In this document: piece by piece, positions 35,980 to 48,545 of the stretch
How the letters are laid out: each line of letters starts with the position of its first letter
How positions within the stretch are numbered: position 1 is the stretch's first letter
Origin: Symbiodinium natans
Lineage: Eukaryota > Sar > Dinophyceae > Suessiales > Symbiodiniaceae
Length of the DNA stretch: 64,000 nt
Assembly: GCA_905221605.1 (NCBI GenBank)
Contig: CAJNDS010000466.1
Coordinates: forward strand, 62,001 to 126,000
Direction of reading: 5' to 3'
Program-made: the position numbers and the translations under genes
The notes under the pieces: model-generated
Seen by the model: the letters and a program-made list of their open reading frames with translations, nothing else
Database searches by the model: none
Told to the model about the DNA's origin: nothing

Positions 35980-37210
35980 TCGACCTCCCCCACCTCCGGT
36001 CGACTCAACAAGCTTCCCTCAGCGACTTTTGGCCATAAGCACCACCCAATGGCCCTGCGTGTTCAGGGCTTAGGTTTAGCCTTTGGAATTTAGGACACAG
36101 CATCCAAGCCGTCAAGAAGCCAGATAGCCAACAAGCTTGACGTGCTGACACAAGTAGCAGGATCCGAGGCATCTGCATCATCGCGGGCTTCGCGGCCGTG
36201 GTTCGCCTCCTCAAGGGGGTGCTCTGCTGGAACAGCTGCCATCTGCAAGAGGATCCACGCCTGCTCATTACCTAGCCCAGTGAAGAGCACAAGCGTGTAG
36301 GCCAGCAAGATCCTGCACCAGACGGCCATAGCTCCGGTTTTCCCACAACTCGCAGCAATCCACGCCTCACCCATAAGACATAGCTGATGTGGAACCCAAC
36401 GCTTGTTGCCACCACAAAAGCTGGTGGAGATACCTGGAGCGCCACTGATTTACCGGAACGTGCATTTTAGGCATCTCAATCACCCCAAGTATCAGGGCAC
36501 ATGTTCAGATGCAAGCAGTATCGGTTTTGCCATTTTTCAAGAAATGCGTAACAAACGCTCTCTTTTGATGAGAAAAAGGAAACGAACTGAGGTACCTGAG
36601 AATTTCTCTTTCAGAATAGAGAAGCGGGAAGTCTTCTGCAATACTACCAGGCTCGTCCATCAAACAAATTTGACAATGCATCTTTTGAAGCGGGCTTGCT
36701 CAACAGCTTTCTAGAAAGCGTTCTTATAGGCGTTCATGACAAGTTATGAGAAGCCAAAACATCCTCTGCTTTAAACTTGGAACACACAAAGCCCTCTCAC
36801 GTCTTGCCAAAGCTTCCACAAAGACTGCGTGCCAGTATTGAGGGTGGAGGTGATGGCGTTTTTGTAGAGTACCCATAGCTATGCGGCAGTGTGGCCTGGT
36901 GATACCTTGTCTCCCCAGCTTACAAGCTGAGCCACGAAGGAAAGCGTGAAAAGCACAATGAGAGACCTATCCAATCGCGAACGAACTCAAAGCGGCATCC
37001 GGAGCTGGATTCGGGACATACCAATCGCTGAGACCGCGAAACGGACCAGACTACGCAGAGTTCTGGGGCCACGAAGCTCCAAAACCCCCTTCGCGGCAAC
37101 GTTGCTGCGAACGGAAACCCTGCAGAAACCCCGGCGCCACCAAGGCGCCGGCAAAGGCTGGGCTCGATCAAGCAAGGGGTTAACGCCAGCACGTTTGCAC
37201 TACCGCCCAA
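35980..37210 (-). CDS. Possible multi-exon host membrane protein
   Basis: Exon-like minus-strand segments include GAMAVWCRILLAYTLVLFTG and NEQAWILLQ (about 36,330-36,240), TSSLLAIWLLDGLDAV (about 36,140-36,095), LYKNAITSTLNTGTQSLWKL (about 36,870-36,800) and KLLSKPASKDALSNLFDG (about 36,715-36,655). Hydrophobic stretches suggest membrane helices. No family was recognised and no splice path was tested in detail. Between 33,961 and 35,979 only weak open frames are seen. Confidence 0.3.
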
Positions 37211-37613
37211 AAATGCAACTCTTGTAATTTATGATTCCTTAACACCTGTCGTTTGTGACTCTATGACTACGTTTGCCCTTGATATGCTACCAGCCGCTTC
37301 CAAGCATCGGCAGGCGTTTACAGTGGGAGTCACACATGACAGGGGATGCAGGGGCCGCGGTTGATAACGTCCGCATCACCTCACACATCCTCACACCACA
37401 AAACTACTTCCTTGCTCGACACACACACACACAAGAACCACATCCTTGGCCCACCAGGGTGTGTCAATGGTGTCCAGGGGGGGGGGGTAAACACATCTGG
37501 TCGACTCACACCATCAGAGCCAAGCCCTCGCCTCGACCGAGGCAGACACTCCGGCACTTCACACTTGTATTGCCCACCACAACCACATCCTTCCCAAAAA
37601 GCTTATCCTCAAC

Positions 37614-38567
37614 CTAGGTTTTACAGCTCGGACGGGAGAAGCTCGGACGGGGGAACCCTAGCTCCGAGGTAAAGCACTGGATGTTAGGCCAAGGTACGAT
37701 GTGGACGTGGCCACAGGTCTGACCCAGGTGCTCTCCTATGGAGAAGAGGATCACCTCATCCACATGACGCGGACGAGATGCACGCAGAAGCCCCTCGCAC
37801 ATGCACATGCCTGCAAGCACACGACCACAGCCGCAGCGGACAGCTCCCACTGTTGGCAGCGCGTTGTGACCTGTCAGGCGGGGGTTCGCACAACATGCGC
37901 ATTGTGGTTTGACTGCCGCTGTTTGTGCCTGAGGATGCTCTTGTGGTGCCACCTGAACCCCAAAGCACCAACTTGTTCGGAATGTGCAGCTTCATGAACA
38001 AGCTTTGCACAATGAGGCACGTGCCTTGGCACGTCTCTTGGCTGTCTGGGAGTCTGCCAACAGCAAGAACCAAAGCCAGCAAGCAAAGAGCATCCTGAGG
38101 GCAGATGCAAACAACACTTGGGACAAGGAGACATGAACTGCCGGGCCCAGTACAGGGTAGGGATGTTCCTCCCCAGCATGTCCTTACTTGAAAACAAGTA
38201 CATCCATGAGCTGTGGGGGTCGCACACAAGCCAAAAATCAAATGCTAGGCCAGGATCGTAGGCCATCAAGTCGAAGGACCAGCCATAATAGAAGTGCGTT
38301 GTGTACACCTTTCTCAGGACTTTTACAATGATGCATCTTGCCCTGCACTGCACAATGGACTTTATGGGGCACCGTGCGATTCCACAAAGCAGGGACCTGC
38401 AGTTCAGAGTCAACATGAATCAACCATGATGTGTGTGCATGGGGTTGGCTGTCCCAAATCCTCCGAGGTTTCAGGCCTCCGGCGTCTGAATTTTGACAGT
38501 CCATGGAGACACACCAAGGCGCACCAGTAAGTCGCAGCTCTTGAGTGGGCCTTGCACCCTGTCCCAT
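37614..38567 (-). CDS. Possible multi-exon host gene of unknown function
   Basis: Segments that read like conserved protein on the minus strand are KVYTTHFYYGWSFDLMAYDP...FDFWLVCDPHSSWMYLFSSK (about 38,310-38,180) and HVDEVILFSIGEHLGQTCGH with VHIVPWPNIQCF (about 37,770-37,670). The aromatic-rich texture suggests an enzyme, but I cannot name it. Plus-strand frames here are shadows. Confidence 0.35.
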
Positions 38568-38569
38568 TT

Positions 38570-39785
38570 TGGCAGCTTTAGGAGCCTCAGGCCCTGGCGG
38601 AGCCTAGGAATCCCATGAGGCTCCCCATGTTCTTGGGGCTTGGGAGCCTCAGAGCCTTAAGCCCAGGTCCTGTTGAACTTATGCTAAATGGAAATACTCG
38701 CTTCTTGGAGAACCCGACTTTGTTGGCAAAAGGTCCGGTGTGCTTCCCAGACGCAGAGCTGCTGCCGAACCGCTGATGCGGCTTTTGTGCCGGGCCCAGG
38801 TGTTGCGAGAGCGGAACAATGCCACACAATACCACACCAGCAATAACCGTTAGCCAGTCAGTAGCCCCAGAAGAAAGACCGCCAACAAGTGGGACCCGAG
38901 TCCCTCCTTCAGAACGGCACATCCCTCAAAACACTCCCGGTTCGACTGGAATGCTGAGCGGAGGTCCTCGTCATGGATGGGTCGATTCGGGACCTCCGAC
39001 AGGCGCATGCCGAAGTGGATGCCTGGCAAAGTCTGGTGTCAGACATCAGGCTGTCACTGTCAGCCGCAGCTGAAGCCCGATGATATAGCATCGAGACGGT
39101 GATGCTACTTATGGCTACTTATGCTACTTCTGAACCTGCCTGAGATGACGATCAGCAAGTCTGGGCTGTAGCTAAGCACCTGTGCACCATGTCTGCACAT
39201 TAACTCGTCAAGTACTTGCGGCGGCCAGTGAAGAAGCGCAAGATACAAAAACAAGAGAGCAGCAGGTGATTCGCACACACACACACACACAGGAGTGTTC
39301 ACACAGCCCAAGAAAGGCCAAACTCACTTGCAGCCCCCTCCCTCCCCCAAACCGTAGAGAATTCTTTGTTGGTTCTTGAACCTTCCCCCCGCCCCCCTCT
39401 TCTGTCTCCGATGCTTGCATCTCCAGGCAGAGAATGCAGAAACATGATACCATGTTCTGACATGTGTTGCGCCGCTGAGCCCTTACGTTTTCTTCTTTGC
39501 CTCCATCACTCATGCCTGCTGCCTGTGCAACCCTCCACCCCCCCCCCCTGCCCACAAGGCAACGCCACACTCCCGATCTTACTTCACGCACCCCCAGCTT
39601 TGCCCAGGAAAATGCCTTGCCCTCCCCAACCCATGCACGGCAGACAGTGTCGGCAGCAGACGGAGAGCGCCACACGTGGGGAAGAATGATGCAAAACGAG
39701 AATGTCTTTCTCAGCAGAGATGCAACAGGACGCAACTTTCAAAAATGCACTGTGACGGGAAACAGCGACTGCGAAAAAACATGGG
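38570..39785. other. Stretch without a recognisable gene
   Basis: Short CA/GT repeats (39,276-39,290) and C-rich tracts (39,330-39,400; 39,536-39,548) are present. The open frames on both strands are interleaved and low in protein-like features. Confidence 0.45.
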
Positions 39786-40021
39786 ACGATATGACCGAGT
39801 ATGACCGGGTATGACCGGGTAGGCCCGGGTATGCCCGGGTATGACCGGGTATGCCCGGGTATGACCGGTATGACCGGGTATGACCGAGTATGACCGGGTA
39901 TGACCGGGTACGCGCAGGTCTGACCGGGTATGACCGGCTATGCCCGGGTATGCCCGGGTATGACCGAGTATGACCAGGCATGACCGGGTATGACCGGATG
40001 TGACCGCGTATGCCCGGGTAA
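39786..40021 (+). repeat. 10-bp minisatellite (TGACCGGGTA / TGCCCGGGTA)n
   Basis: About 23 degenerate units are in tandem. The minus-strand frame reads as repeats of HTRSYPGIPG, which is a consequence of the repeat. No other support for coding. Confidence 0.85.
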
Positions 40022-40372
40022 AAATGGACTCAATCAGTCCGAATAGACTGACCGAGTCCTTGAGAATTATGGTTGAGGAATTCATCCATGTCTTCTGGAA
40101 GTCAGGAAAGGCATGTCAGGCATGTCAGGCCGGGGAAGCCTTTCTAGCAGAAGTGATTCACTTCAGTGCACCTGCTTGGCACCCTTGATCGCAGCAATGG
40201 ACCAATCCGTCAGGCGGTCACCCGAACCCCACGTAGGAAGTGTCATCCTGAAATGCACATTGACTGCTCACAGCATTCGTTCGGGATCTCCGTTTAGCAA
40301 GCTAAGCTCGGCGCCCATTGGCCCGGACCTCGTTCCTCCATGAGAGCCCCAGTCACATGCAGTGTCATGCAG

Positions 40373-40892
40373 TCAGGCTGCTCCTTTTTCAGTCGTTCGG
40401 GTCCTCAAGTCAAATCCAGCAACTCGAGGATTGTCACGGTACCTGGCTGCGCTGCTGAAAAACTCACGAAAAGCTTCGCGGGCGCTCGTGCGCAAGGCTG
40501 TCGATCTTCCAAATTTAGCATGTCGGCACTGGTATCCCGGCGCCTTCGCGCAACTAGACCGATGCCGCGAAGCCACTCCCTCTCAGAGTACCTGCAAAGG
40601 TAAATTCAGCCAGCTTTTTAATCGCAAACCCTATAAACCCTATCAAGCCAAGCGTCCTCCATTGCAAGCAACATGTTAGCCATGGTGAGCGCTTGCATTG
40701 AATGAGCTGAGAAAATCCTATGCCACAGCAAGAGCCAAGTGCAACACATGAAGTATCATGAAGTATGGCTTTTCTTGCTAGCATCCCCACGAGGACACCC
40801 GGTACCCTCACAAAACCTTGAACATACACTTCAGATCCCATGGCATATATAGGTCCGGCCATGCCTCGCTGTATACCAAAGACCTTCTCCAT
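40373..40892 (-). CDS. Possible exons of an unknown host protein
   Basis: The segment KVFGIQRGMAGPIYAMGSEV followed by YVQGFVRVPGVLVGMLARKA (40,888-40,770) looks coding. So does SAREAFREFFSSAARYRDNP (about 40,480-40,420). The first is vaguely reminiscent of a glycosyltransferase donor loop, but the evidence is too thin to claim it. An upstream fragment (LPTWGSGDRLTDWSIAAIKG, about 40,235-40,170) may belong to the same gene. Confidence 0.3.
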
Positions 40893-42380
40893 CGAATCCG
40901 CTGCAGCACCTGCGGTACGGTCGCATCATGGCGCATGCAGCATTCTCGCTGGAGTGCTTGCAGAGGGTAAAAGGGCTCATGGTTTAGGGTCTAGGGTTTG
41001 CGAACCTTCGGCCACTGCAGCGGGCATAAAACGTCAAAAACGTTGTCATTTCAATGTATGACTGGTCTCTTGCATCGTTGCTTTGCCTTCCGATTTCCGG
41101 TTCCTGATGCAAGGTTGGCTGCGTGATGACGTGTGCTCTTGCAGACCCTCGGCACGTACCTCCTTGAGATGCCGCTGACATCGGTTCCATTTCATTTTTC
41201 AGCCAGCAAGGACTGCCTTCAGAGTTCAGTCCGGTAAGGACTCAAGATGACTCGTTTCGAGGGTTTCTGGGTCTCGCCGTGGGGTTGAGCGCAGCCAGGC
41301 TTTCTTTTTGGGGCATGGGGAACACCAGCCATTCTCTGAGGTGTAGGATGGCAATCTTGCCGCAAAAGCTTTGCCCCTCAGAGCAGGGCTCTTTCCATCT
41401 TTGCTTCATTTTCAGGGGCCCTTTGGGGGTTTGAGAGCTGAGGGTTTAGGGCTCCTGCCTTTTTTGGAACCTCTGGGCAACTGTCGGGAAGCTCAGCAGC
41501 TGGCGTGCTGAATGCCACGGAGCTGACACTGAGAGGAGCACCACCCCGCTGATGAGACATGGTTGTTCAAGACCACGAGCAGGCCAACGTCTGTCAGTGC
41601 CTGAAAACAATGCCCACCTGGTTCTCTCAATTGAAAAAACGCACATGAAACCGCTGCTTGCAGATGTGGCACGGACACCGTTGCATCAAACACCTGCTCG
41701 TGTTCGATTCACGTGCATGAGCAACTGCTTTATGAAGAGCTTAAGTCCGATGCTGATTCGTTAGATCAGGAAGATGCACCGTGTGATATCAGATGAATTG
41801 TGATGATATTGATGAGCTCAGATGCAGATGCAGACTGTGTAGAGAGGGCCTGCATTGGTGAAAGGCCCGCCAAGTCAGGATTGCCAGCAAGCGCCTACAA
41901 GATGGCGGCGATGGCGGCGATGGCAGCCAGTGATAGATCGACAGATGTCCTTCGCGCCTTGAGGCTTGGGACAGTCACGTTCTTCAAGACCATCTCCTTG
42001 CATCCCCCGTCGTTTCACGCACCATCTCTCCACTTGCGTGCTTCTTGGGGGTCTTATAGGGCAACCAAGCTCGCAACCAAGCTGAAGGGAAGCCGGACGC
42101 AGTTGAAACCCAGGGCCGCGATCCTTCGCGCGCGCGCCACTCTGATTGACTATGTTGACAAGTGCTCAAGAAAAAGGAGATTCTCTGGTTCCCTCCGTCT
42201 CTCTCCCTTTCACTCGTTTGGCTACTTCTATGTGCCGGAAGTGAAGGAGAGGGAACCATTCGAGAACGGGGAGAAGAGATGGAGAGAGAGAACTGGGCCG
42301 GCACGTGTCCTCAAGGCCAGGGAGGAGGCCTTGAGGTCGTCCAAGCCATTGTTCACCATCTGTCTCACAAGGCAGCAGCG
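40893..42380. other. Stretch without a recognisable gene
   Basis: A telomere-like TTTAGGG/TCTAGGG motif is at 40,982-40,998. A plus-strand open frame of 322 codons starting at 41,800 has weak composition and runs into the GA microsatellite, so it is not accepted as a gene. Confidence 0.45.
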
Positions 42381-42394
42381 ACATAGAAGAAACA

Positions 42395-42455
42395 CACAAA
42401 AGAGAGAGAGAGAGAGAAAGGGAGAGAGAGAGAGAGAGAAAGAGAAAAAAAAATC
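42395..42455 (+). repeat. (GA)n-rich microsatellite
   Basis: Mostly AGAG/GAGA with A-rich ends, directly visible. No gene was recognised from 42,456 to 43,660. Confidence 0.8.
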
Positions 42456-43662
42456 TCTCAAAAGGCATAAAAACACAAGCCGAACAAGCGTGCTCTCATT
42501 GGGCATTCTACCACTGCCTCTGCGATGCACCGTACCAGTTGACACAGGCAAGCATCACCTCATCTCAGTTACAACAAGAGGATGCCACATGGCAGCTGCG
42601 TCACTGGGGACAGCACTCGCCTGCCCGACTGCCCCACGACAAAGCGACCTGTGCAATTTGACTCAGCCTGGCCCAAGTCCCCAGTGTTCCCCCACACGAG
42701 TCTGCCTTTCGTACGCAGCGGAAGCTCCTTTGCCGGAACGAGCCTTGGCCAAACGAGCCCTTGGCTAATTGAGCTGCGTGACTTCGGAAACGACCGGCCT
42801 ACTGGATTCATCCGAGGGGCAGTGAGTTTGCATCCAAGCTAGGTGCCTGTACACATCCGTGCCAGGCACATGATAGCGAGTCCCACAGTTTTCAAAGTGT
42901 CAGATCGTGCCAGTAGGGTTTTGTTTGGCCTGGTGTGGGTTGGCGCCGCCCACCACCAGGCACATGACCTGGGCAGATGACAATATCAACCTCGTATTCC
43001 TGCATTGCGACTAGGGTCTGTGCCCAGAAGACGACGCCTCCGCAGGCCAACGTCAGGCAACCAAACGGACAAGCCCGCTTAAGCGGTCCGAACCCTAAAC
43101 CGTTCGGCCGAGGGAGATTTGACAAACCCTGCTGCCACGAGAAACACGAAAAAATCCCCAGCCTCCAGGTCCAATCGCAGCTTGAGGCATGGCACGGAAG
43201 CCAAAGGCACCTCAGGATTAGCAATCTGGATAATATATAAAACAATAGTAGGAATGAGAGCAAGTCTGGGAGGTTTAGAGGAGCTGAGGGCCAAGACGCA
43301 GCCTTAACCCCCTCAGGCCCCGGCCAGCCGCAAGGCATGGTGCTGAACGGTGCTGGTGCTGAATCTACAGTGATGTCATGTACAATGTACAGTAGCTCTC
43401 TGCATAAGAGATACGATCAAGGACCAGCGGAATTCCATCAGATATTGCCTGATATTGCTAGATTTACCTACCGGTTCGGCAGGCCCACCCGGATCTCCAG
43501 AATGCCAGATTGTTGGTGCTCCGCATTAGTTCCTCTGTAAAGGCTACTGTAGGTTCAGCTTGCATGGCATGGGAGCCTCTGATTGGCGACACAGGAGTTG
43601 CCCACAAAATCCCACAAGATGCTCTAACACGGGTCGGCGACACGATGCCAAGCTGGTCACGC

Positions 43663-44365
43663 TCAGCCACTTGGAATTAGAGGGCCTTGCATGGCCACAT
43701 GCCAACAGAGTCTAATGCAATAGGTAAGAAGCAAAAGAGGCAACACTTCCAGATGCCTCTCCGGAGTTGAGGTCAGCAGTGCCTGCCGGTGTCTACCGAA
43801 GGTTTTACGATAAGGACTCTGACATTTGACGGCATATGAGGGGTGCCCCCGTTCTTGGGAGATATGCATGTGCCAAAGGGATACACCATGACAGACATAC
43901 GCCCAACACATAGAGGGCTTGAGCAATGCTAAGAACAGCTGCAGCACTTTTTAACTTCGGCCACGGCTCGCAGCTTTGGAGTGTAGATGTGCTCGAGAAC
44001 TGTTCATGCAGCGCTGGGTTTGCAGTGCGCCGACGCGCTCTCAGATCTGCAAGGACGTGGCAAGGCCGCCGCAAGCCCTGGAACATGGGCGCAAACACGC
44101 ATGTTGTGTAGGTCGTGGACTACGCAAAGCCACCTTGCAGCTCATCACCTGAGATTGTGCCATGTCTCAGCAATAGCATGCCGAAGTAGTCGCACGGCGG
44201 TTCACGCAACTCCAGAAACTGTTCAAGGTTGGAGCATGCGCGTTGGCTGCACTTGAACCCAGCATACCTGGCACTTCTAAAATTATTTAATGCGAAGCGA
44301 CATCTGACAACCATCCCTACTGCCGCTGCCAAGCGCTGCAAAAAGATCAAGCTGGCGCCTGTCAC
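43663..44365 (-). CDS. Possible exons of an unknown host protein
   Basis: The minus strand reads FKCSQRACSNLEQFLELREP with CDYFGMLLLRHGTISGDELQ (about 44,250-44,120), and CEPWPKLKSAAAVLSIAQAL with YVLGVC (about 43,980-43,890). These look protein-like, but no domain could be named. Open frames on the plus strand overlap them and are weaker. Confidence 0.3.
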
Positions 44366-45184
44366 GAACCACGTGGATCGTTGCCACTACTGCGGGCGAG
44401 CCAAGCCCGCGAAAACTTCTGCTGGCCTGGGGCGTTGGCAAAACTAGCCGTTGGAGACTTGTCAATGTGCAGGCGAAGGTAGGCGGATGCAGGCGGAATT
44501 CGTGGGCCCGCGCTGCTGCGTGCTACTCACAATGCGTTGATGCGGCATTGCTTGTAGAAGTGGGATGTCATAGGCTTTCTTCAATAGGCCGTGCTAGCTT
44601 CCCTCGTTGGGCCTCTTCGGAACCTTTGACGACCCGCCCCCAAGTGGCACTTTTGGGGCAGGGGAAACCGGAACCGTCTATAGGGATCTCGAGACCTTTC
44701 CAGGGACACCCCCCAGGACACTGGAAATCCATCTGCGGAAGGCGGCAAGGAGGCGACACGCATGAGTGCATGGTTCGCCACGCTACGCTTTTGCACTTCA
44801 TGGAAAGTGGAACACCTCAGGGCCGGCTGGGAAGAACAGCAGACCATCTTAGTGCCAATGCCCTACACTTTGACCCTGCTATGGGCAGAGTTCCGTTGAG
44901 AAGTCGCAAGCTCATGTGGAACTTGCTGGATTGAAATTTCAGGAAACACAAGCGACAAGCTTTGGGCATGGCAACCTGTGCCACGAGAAGCTGTGGATCC
45001 TGCCGAGGATAATCACCGGGCAGTCCTGGCAGGTGAACAGCCATAATGTGGCCTTCCTAAGCGCGTTCGGACAACAAGCGTGTCGGAGTCACTGTCTGCC
45101 CAGGCGTAAACCACCTGCCGCTTCGATTTACAATACGTAACCGAGAAGAGACTTCAGGGCATGGCCCGCATGAAACATGCGCAG
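44366..45184. other. Stretch without a recognisable gene
   Basis: Only overlapping short open frames on both strands; nothing protein-like could be supported. Confidence 0.4.
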
Positions 45185-46607
45185 TCACAGGTAGCGGCAG
45201 GTAGCGTTCGTAAATGCAAATCCTGTGCAGTGCTGCAAAAAACTCTTGTGTCTTCTGCTCACAAATCGGGATGAGTTGTAGGGGCGGTTTGCCTGTGAAC
45301 TCGGAGACGGAGCATATGCACCGGAGAAAGTCGAAAGCAATTGCTGCGATCTGTTGCCCAAATAATGACCACCAGGAAGGTTCGGAAGCGTGGGCACCCT
45401 ATAAATCCTAGAATATGCTTCGCTGAGGGAATGCACTGAAGCTTTTCAGCCTTCGCCATTCCTTTTTAATCGAGGGGTCATTGCTCGTACGTCAAGATGA
45501 ACGCAGAACACGGCATCGAGAGTGTCGCAGGATGTCGCAGGAGAGGGGTCGCCACAGCAAGAAGACCCAGGGTATGGACAAGCTATGCGATTTAACCACA
45601 CCCGCGCGCACCTTGAATGCTGGGAAAAGCTGAAGCACTGCACATCTACATGTTTCAGACAGCTTCCTCTTTAAGATGCAAAGTGCTTGCTCTGCCGAGA
45701 AAGGGGTTTGACTCACTTCCACCTACAAAGGCCAAACACATGGCACACGTCCTGCATTTCGGGCAACGGCTTCGCACCAGCCAAACAGCTTGTCTGCATT
45801 GCAAGGTGCCTCTTCGCCCCTCACAACGAAGGTGCCACCGAGCAAGAGGACACCCTCCCGGCAGAACCGCATTGCGCTGAAGTTGCACTGAATTTTCACT
45901 GAAGCAGGCGCTCTGGGAGTTGGCACCTCTGGCACCCCGCTAGAGTCTTCTTGCTGTGGGGCCAAAGAAGTGACTTTGCTGATGTAGCGGAACCTTAGTC
46001 GAAGCAACCGCATTACATAATTATACACCATTGTACATAATTACGCATAATTATACATAACTATACATAATTAGACATGATTAAGCTGTTCGGTTTCGCC
46101 CAGATGAGAAAACACTTCAGCAAAGTCTCAGCCCGCGGCAAACCTTCCAGACCACCCAAATCAGGTGCCTACAATATCAGACAAGTAGCAAGGTCAGCGC
46201 CGACAGAGCACACAAATCGGCCACTCCGTGCGCCTCCAATGAGACACCTTCCACAGGCTTGCTTCCCAAACGACCAAAGTTCATCGCAGAGTAAGCCTGC
46301 ATCCAGGCAAAGCGTGCTGTAGCGCAGTGCCCAATGTTGCTTGGGACATGTTCAAAGAACTAACGGGCGAATCATGTTGAAGCATGCCGTTGGCAACCTG
46401 GTACCCTGTTGAGTCATCAACGAAGACCTGCACACCAGTCCCAGGAAGCCACCAGGTGATCGCAGAGGTGAAGAATGTCTGCGCCTTCGTCCGAGGAACC
46501 TCAGGGATCTGGTCAAGGAAGTCGTTGAGTTGGGCGGCCTGAGCGCGCCATAGTGCAGAGCGCAGAGTTGCCAATAGCTCAAAGACGACCGAAAGCCAGA
46601 TTTTCAC
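45185..46607 (-). CDS. Possible multi-exon host gene of unknown function
   Basis: Minus-strand exon-like pieces: KIWLSVVFELLATLRSALWR...TWWLPGTGVQVFVDDSTGYQ (46,605-46,390), VKIQCNFSAMRFCREGVLLL with GGTFVVRGEEAPCNADKLFG (45,900-45,765), and TFLVVIIWATDRSNCFRLSP with VHMLRLRVHRQ (45,380-45,280). They are separated by non-coding DNA, including a short AT repeat (CATAATTATA type, 46,010-46,075). No family was recognised. Confidence 0.35.
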
Positions 46608-47319
46608 TAGGATATACTAGGATGATCTAAGCTGCCAAAAGTGACTAAGATCGCTGTGGCAAATAACTGTCTACGAGCTATGCCAGCTTCGTACGTACGC
46701 CTCTTCGAATTGCGAGACACGCATTCCTACTTGTTAAATCCTTGACTTCCCATGGCACCTGCTGAGAATGCGCCATGCGGGTCGAAAAGCAAAGCAGGAC
46801 CTGAACTCCCAATCAGTTCCTTCCAGGGCGGAGGCAGTTCCAGGAGCAATCATCAGTGGACCAGCCAGCCCTTCATCCTGTGGCTTTCATTTGGGCCAAG
46901 AACAATTCATGAACCAAAGCCCCCAAAACTGACTCGTGACTCCTCCACACGCTTCAGCACGTCAGGTCGACACCTCTCCGGAGAGAGGGGTGCAAACTTG
47001 TATGATATTTGTATGATACTAGGTTGCAGATTTCCAAGGCTTGGCACCACGAGCGCACGTGCGACCAACAGTAAGGTCCTGAGCGTGCTCCAGCACAAGT
47101 TTGCCCTACGTACCTTCCCCTAATCACCTTGGGCAAGGGGCAGGCCAGGTGTCGGAGGAAGACTACTACGGCACCGCTTGCCTGGCAGACGGAGCAATCT
47201 TCGATCTGCGACTCTCGTACGGTCTCCGGCGTCTCCAGGCTCCAGGCCGTTCCAACCTCCTCGGAGATGGATCGCCTTCTGGCATCCGACCCAGTGACGA
47301 GCTGCTCCTGAACAGGTCG
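46608..47319. other. Stretch without a recognisable gene
   Basis: Scattered short frames only. No RNA gene or repeat array seen. Confidence 0.4.
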
Positions 47320-47537
47320 TCACAGTGTTTGCCATGGCATGGGGATGATGGTTCGGCCAGCATCTGAGAGCAAGACCAGGACCGTTGTCCCATCAACACA
47401 TTCACCAGTCGGCCACACCTGAAAGCTGAAGAGGCCATCAAAAAAATGTTCAGCACAGCGTGTGACCCAGTACCAGCTTTGCAGGCGGGTCATGCAAGCC
47501 CTTTTCCATCGTGTTGCGGCGAAAAACTTGAAAATCT
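47320..47537 (-). CDS. Exon-like segment downstream of the HAD phosphatase
   Basis: Reading minus, KFFAATRWKRACMTRLQSWY, WVTRCAEHFFDGLFSFQVWP and CVDGTTVLVLLSDAGR look like genuine protein in a frame different from the phosphatase. It may be an alternative 3' exon of the phosphatase (a GT donor exists just after GAFSNF, skipping the membrane tail) or part of the next gene. Not resolved. Confidence 0.35.
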
Positions 47538-48545
47538 TCAGATCAACCTTCGGTGCCTTCGATGGGTGACGAGCAGTACAGCAAGCGATGCTGCCAACAA
47601 ACAGCCGCACAGAGGTCGCCACGACCTCGCGGCTGCACCGAAGTTGCTGAAGGCTCCTATGAGCTCCAGAACCTCGTGCGTGCCAAGAAAAGCTCCGTTT
47701 CTCGCCACAGTAAAAGCCTGTGGGTCCTCCTGAACTGCACTTCTAACAGATTCTGCAGTGAAACCAGGTATGTAGGTGTGGCCCACAACCTTTGCCAAAG
47801 CCAAATCATTGTCGTCATCGCCCATGCTGACTGCCGAGTCCTTGTCAAAACCCCATGCCTTCATGAGGTACTCGGCAGCTTTGTCTTTCCCGCTCGTGGC
47901 TGGGTAGAAGTCAGCACTGCCCAAATTGAAGGAACATGCCAACTCTGGTGGCAGGGTCTCAATGACATGTTGTAGCTCAGCTTGAGTTTTGCCAGCTGAT
48001 TTGCTTAGCTTCACTCGGAAGTCTGTCGAATATTTGTTGGCATCACATGCCCAGCCTTGTCGCTCCAACTTGCGGAAGAGGTCCCACAAGATGCCAGGGC
48101 GCTCCGAAGGCGGGACAGAGTCAAGAATGATGGGCGCTGCGGCATGAACCTTGCGCCACTCGAAGTCTTCGACTATAGGTGCTGCCGTAGGGGCGGAGTT
48201 CGCCGGTGCGGGAACGAAGATGCGGCCTCCGTTCTCCATCACATAGGCATCAGCTGCAGGAAGGAACGGTAGACGTTCCATGACTGTGCTGCTTCGGGCG
48301 CCGCTGATCAGCACGAACAAATTACCAGCTTGCCGTATCTCGGACACAAGTTGCAAAGTCCGCTCGCTGATAAATGCTTGCGTGCCCGTCGAGGATGCTG
48401 GGAGCGCACGGAGCGCAATCACCTGGCCCTCCCTGGTGCTGAAAGAGGAGCCACTCTCGGACAACTCTCCCCAGCGCTCAAGAGCATCATCTGCGATGTG
48501 AACCAAGGTTCCATCGATGTCACTGAAGACTAGCTTTCTCTTCAT
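47538..48545 (-). CDS. HAD-IIB phosphatase (sucrose-phosphatase/Cof-like) with C-terminal membrane anchor
   Basis: The single-exon ORF encodes 335 residues from the ATG at 48,545 (MKRKLVFSDIDGTL). Further upstream only a GTG opens the frame. HAD motif I is FSDIDGTL (Asp9, Asp11), motif II VLISGAR (Ser81), Lys220 lies in TSGKDKAA and motif IV is SMGDDDNDLALAK (Asp243-Asp246). The 130-residue insertion between motifs II and III fits a C2-type cap, as in Cof, mannosyl-3-phosphoglycerate and sucrose-phosphate phosphatases. The substrate is unknown, probably a sugar phosphate. Residues 311-327 (PLCGCLLAASLAVLLVT) form a membrane helix followed by RRHRRLI, suggesting a tail anchor, unusual for this family. 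Confidence 0.85.
   Translation of the reverse strand: MKRKLVFSDIDGTLVHIADDALERWGELSESGSSFSTREGQVIALRALPASSTGTQAFISERTLQLVSEIRQAGNLFVLISGARSSTVMERLPFLPAADAYVMENGGRIFVPAPANSAPTAAPIVEDFEWRKVHAAAPIILDSVPPSERPGILWDLFRKLERQGWACDANKYSTDFRVKLSKSAGKTQAELQHVIETLPPELACSFNLGSADFYPATSGKDKAAEYLMKAWGFDKDSAVSMGDDDNDLALAKVVGHTYIPGFTAESVRSAVQEDPQAFTVARNGAFLGTHEVLELIGAFSNFGAAARSWRPLCGCLLAASLAVLLVTHRRHRRLI

Noticed and set aside
39786..40021. Possible CRISPR array
   Set aside because: Units are contiguous with no spacers and the DNA is eukaryotic; it is a minisatellite. The same holds for 63,541-64,000.
39711..40085. Repetitive HTRSYPGIPG-type protein
   Set aside because: Consequence of the 10-bp minisatellite; no start context or flanking coding sequence.
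41640..41720. GTTCGATTC resembling a tRNA T-loop
   Set aside because: No matching acceptor, D or anticodon stems could be folded around it; no other tRNA or rRNA gene was recognised in the window.
41800..42768. 322-codon plus-strand ORF
   Set aside because: Low-quality composition, passes through the GA microsatellite, no family features.
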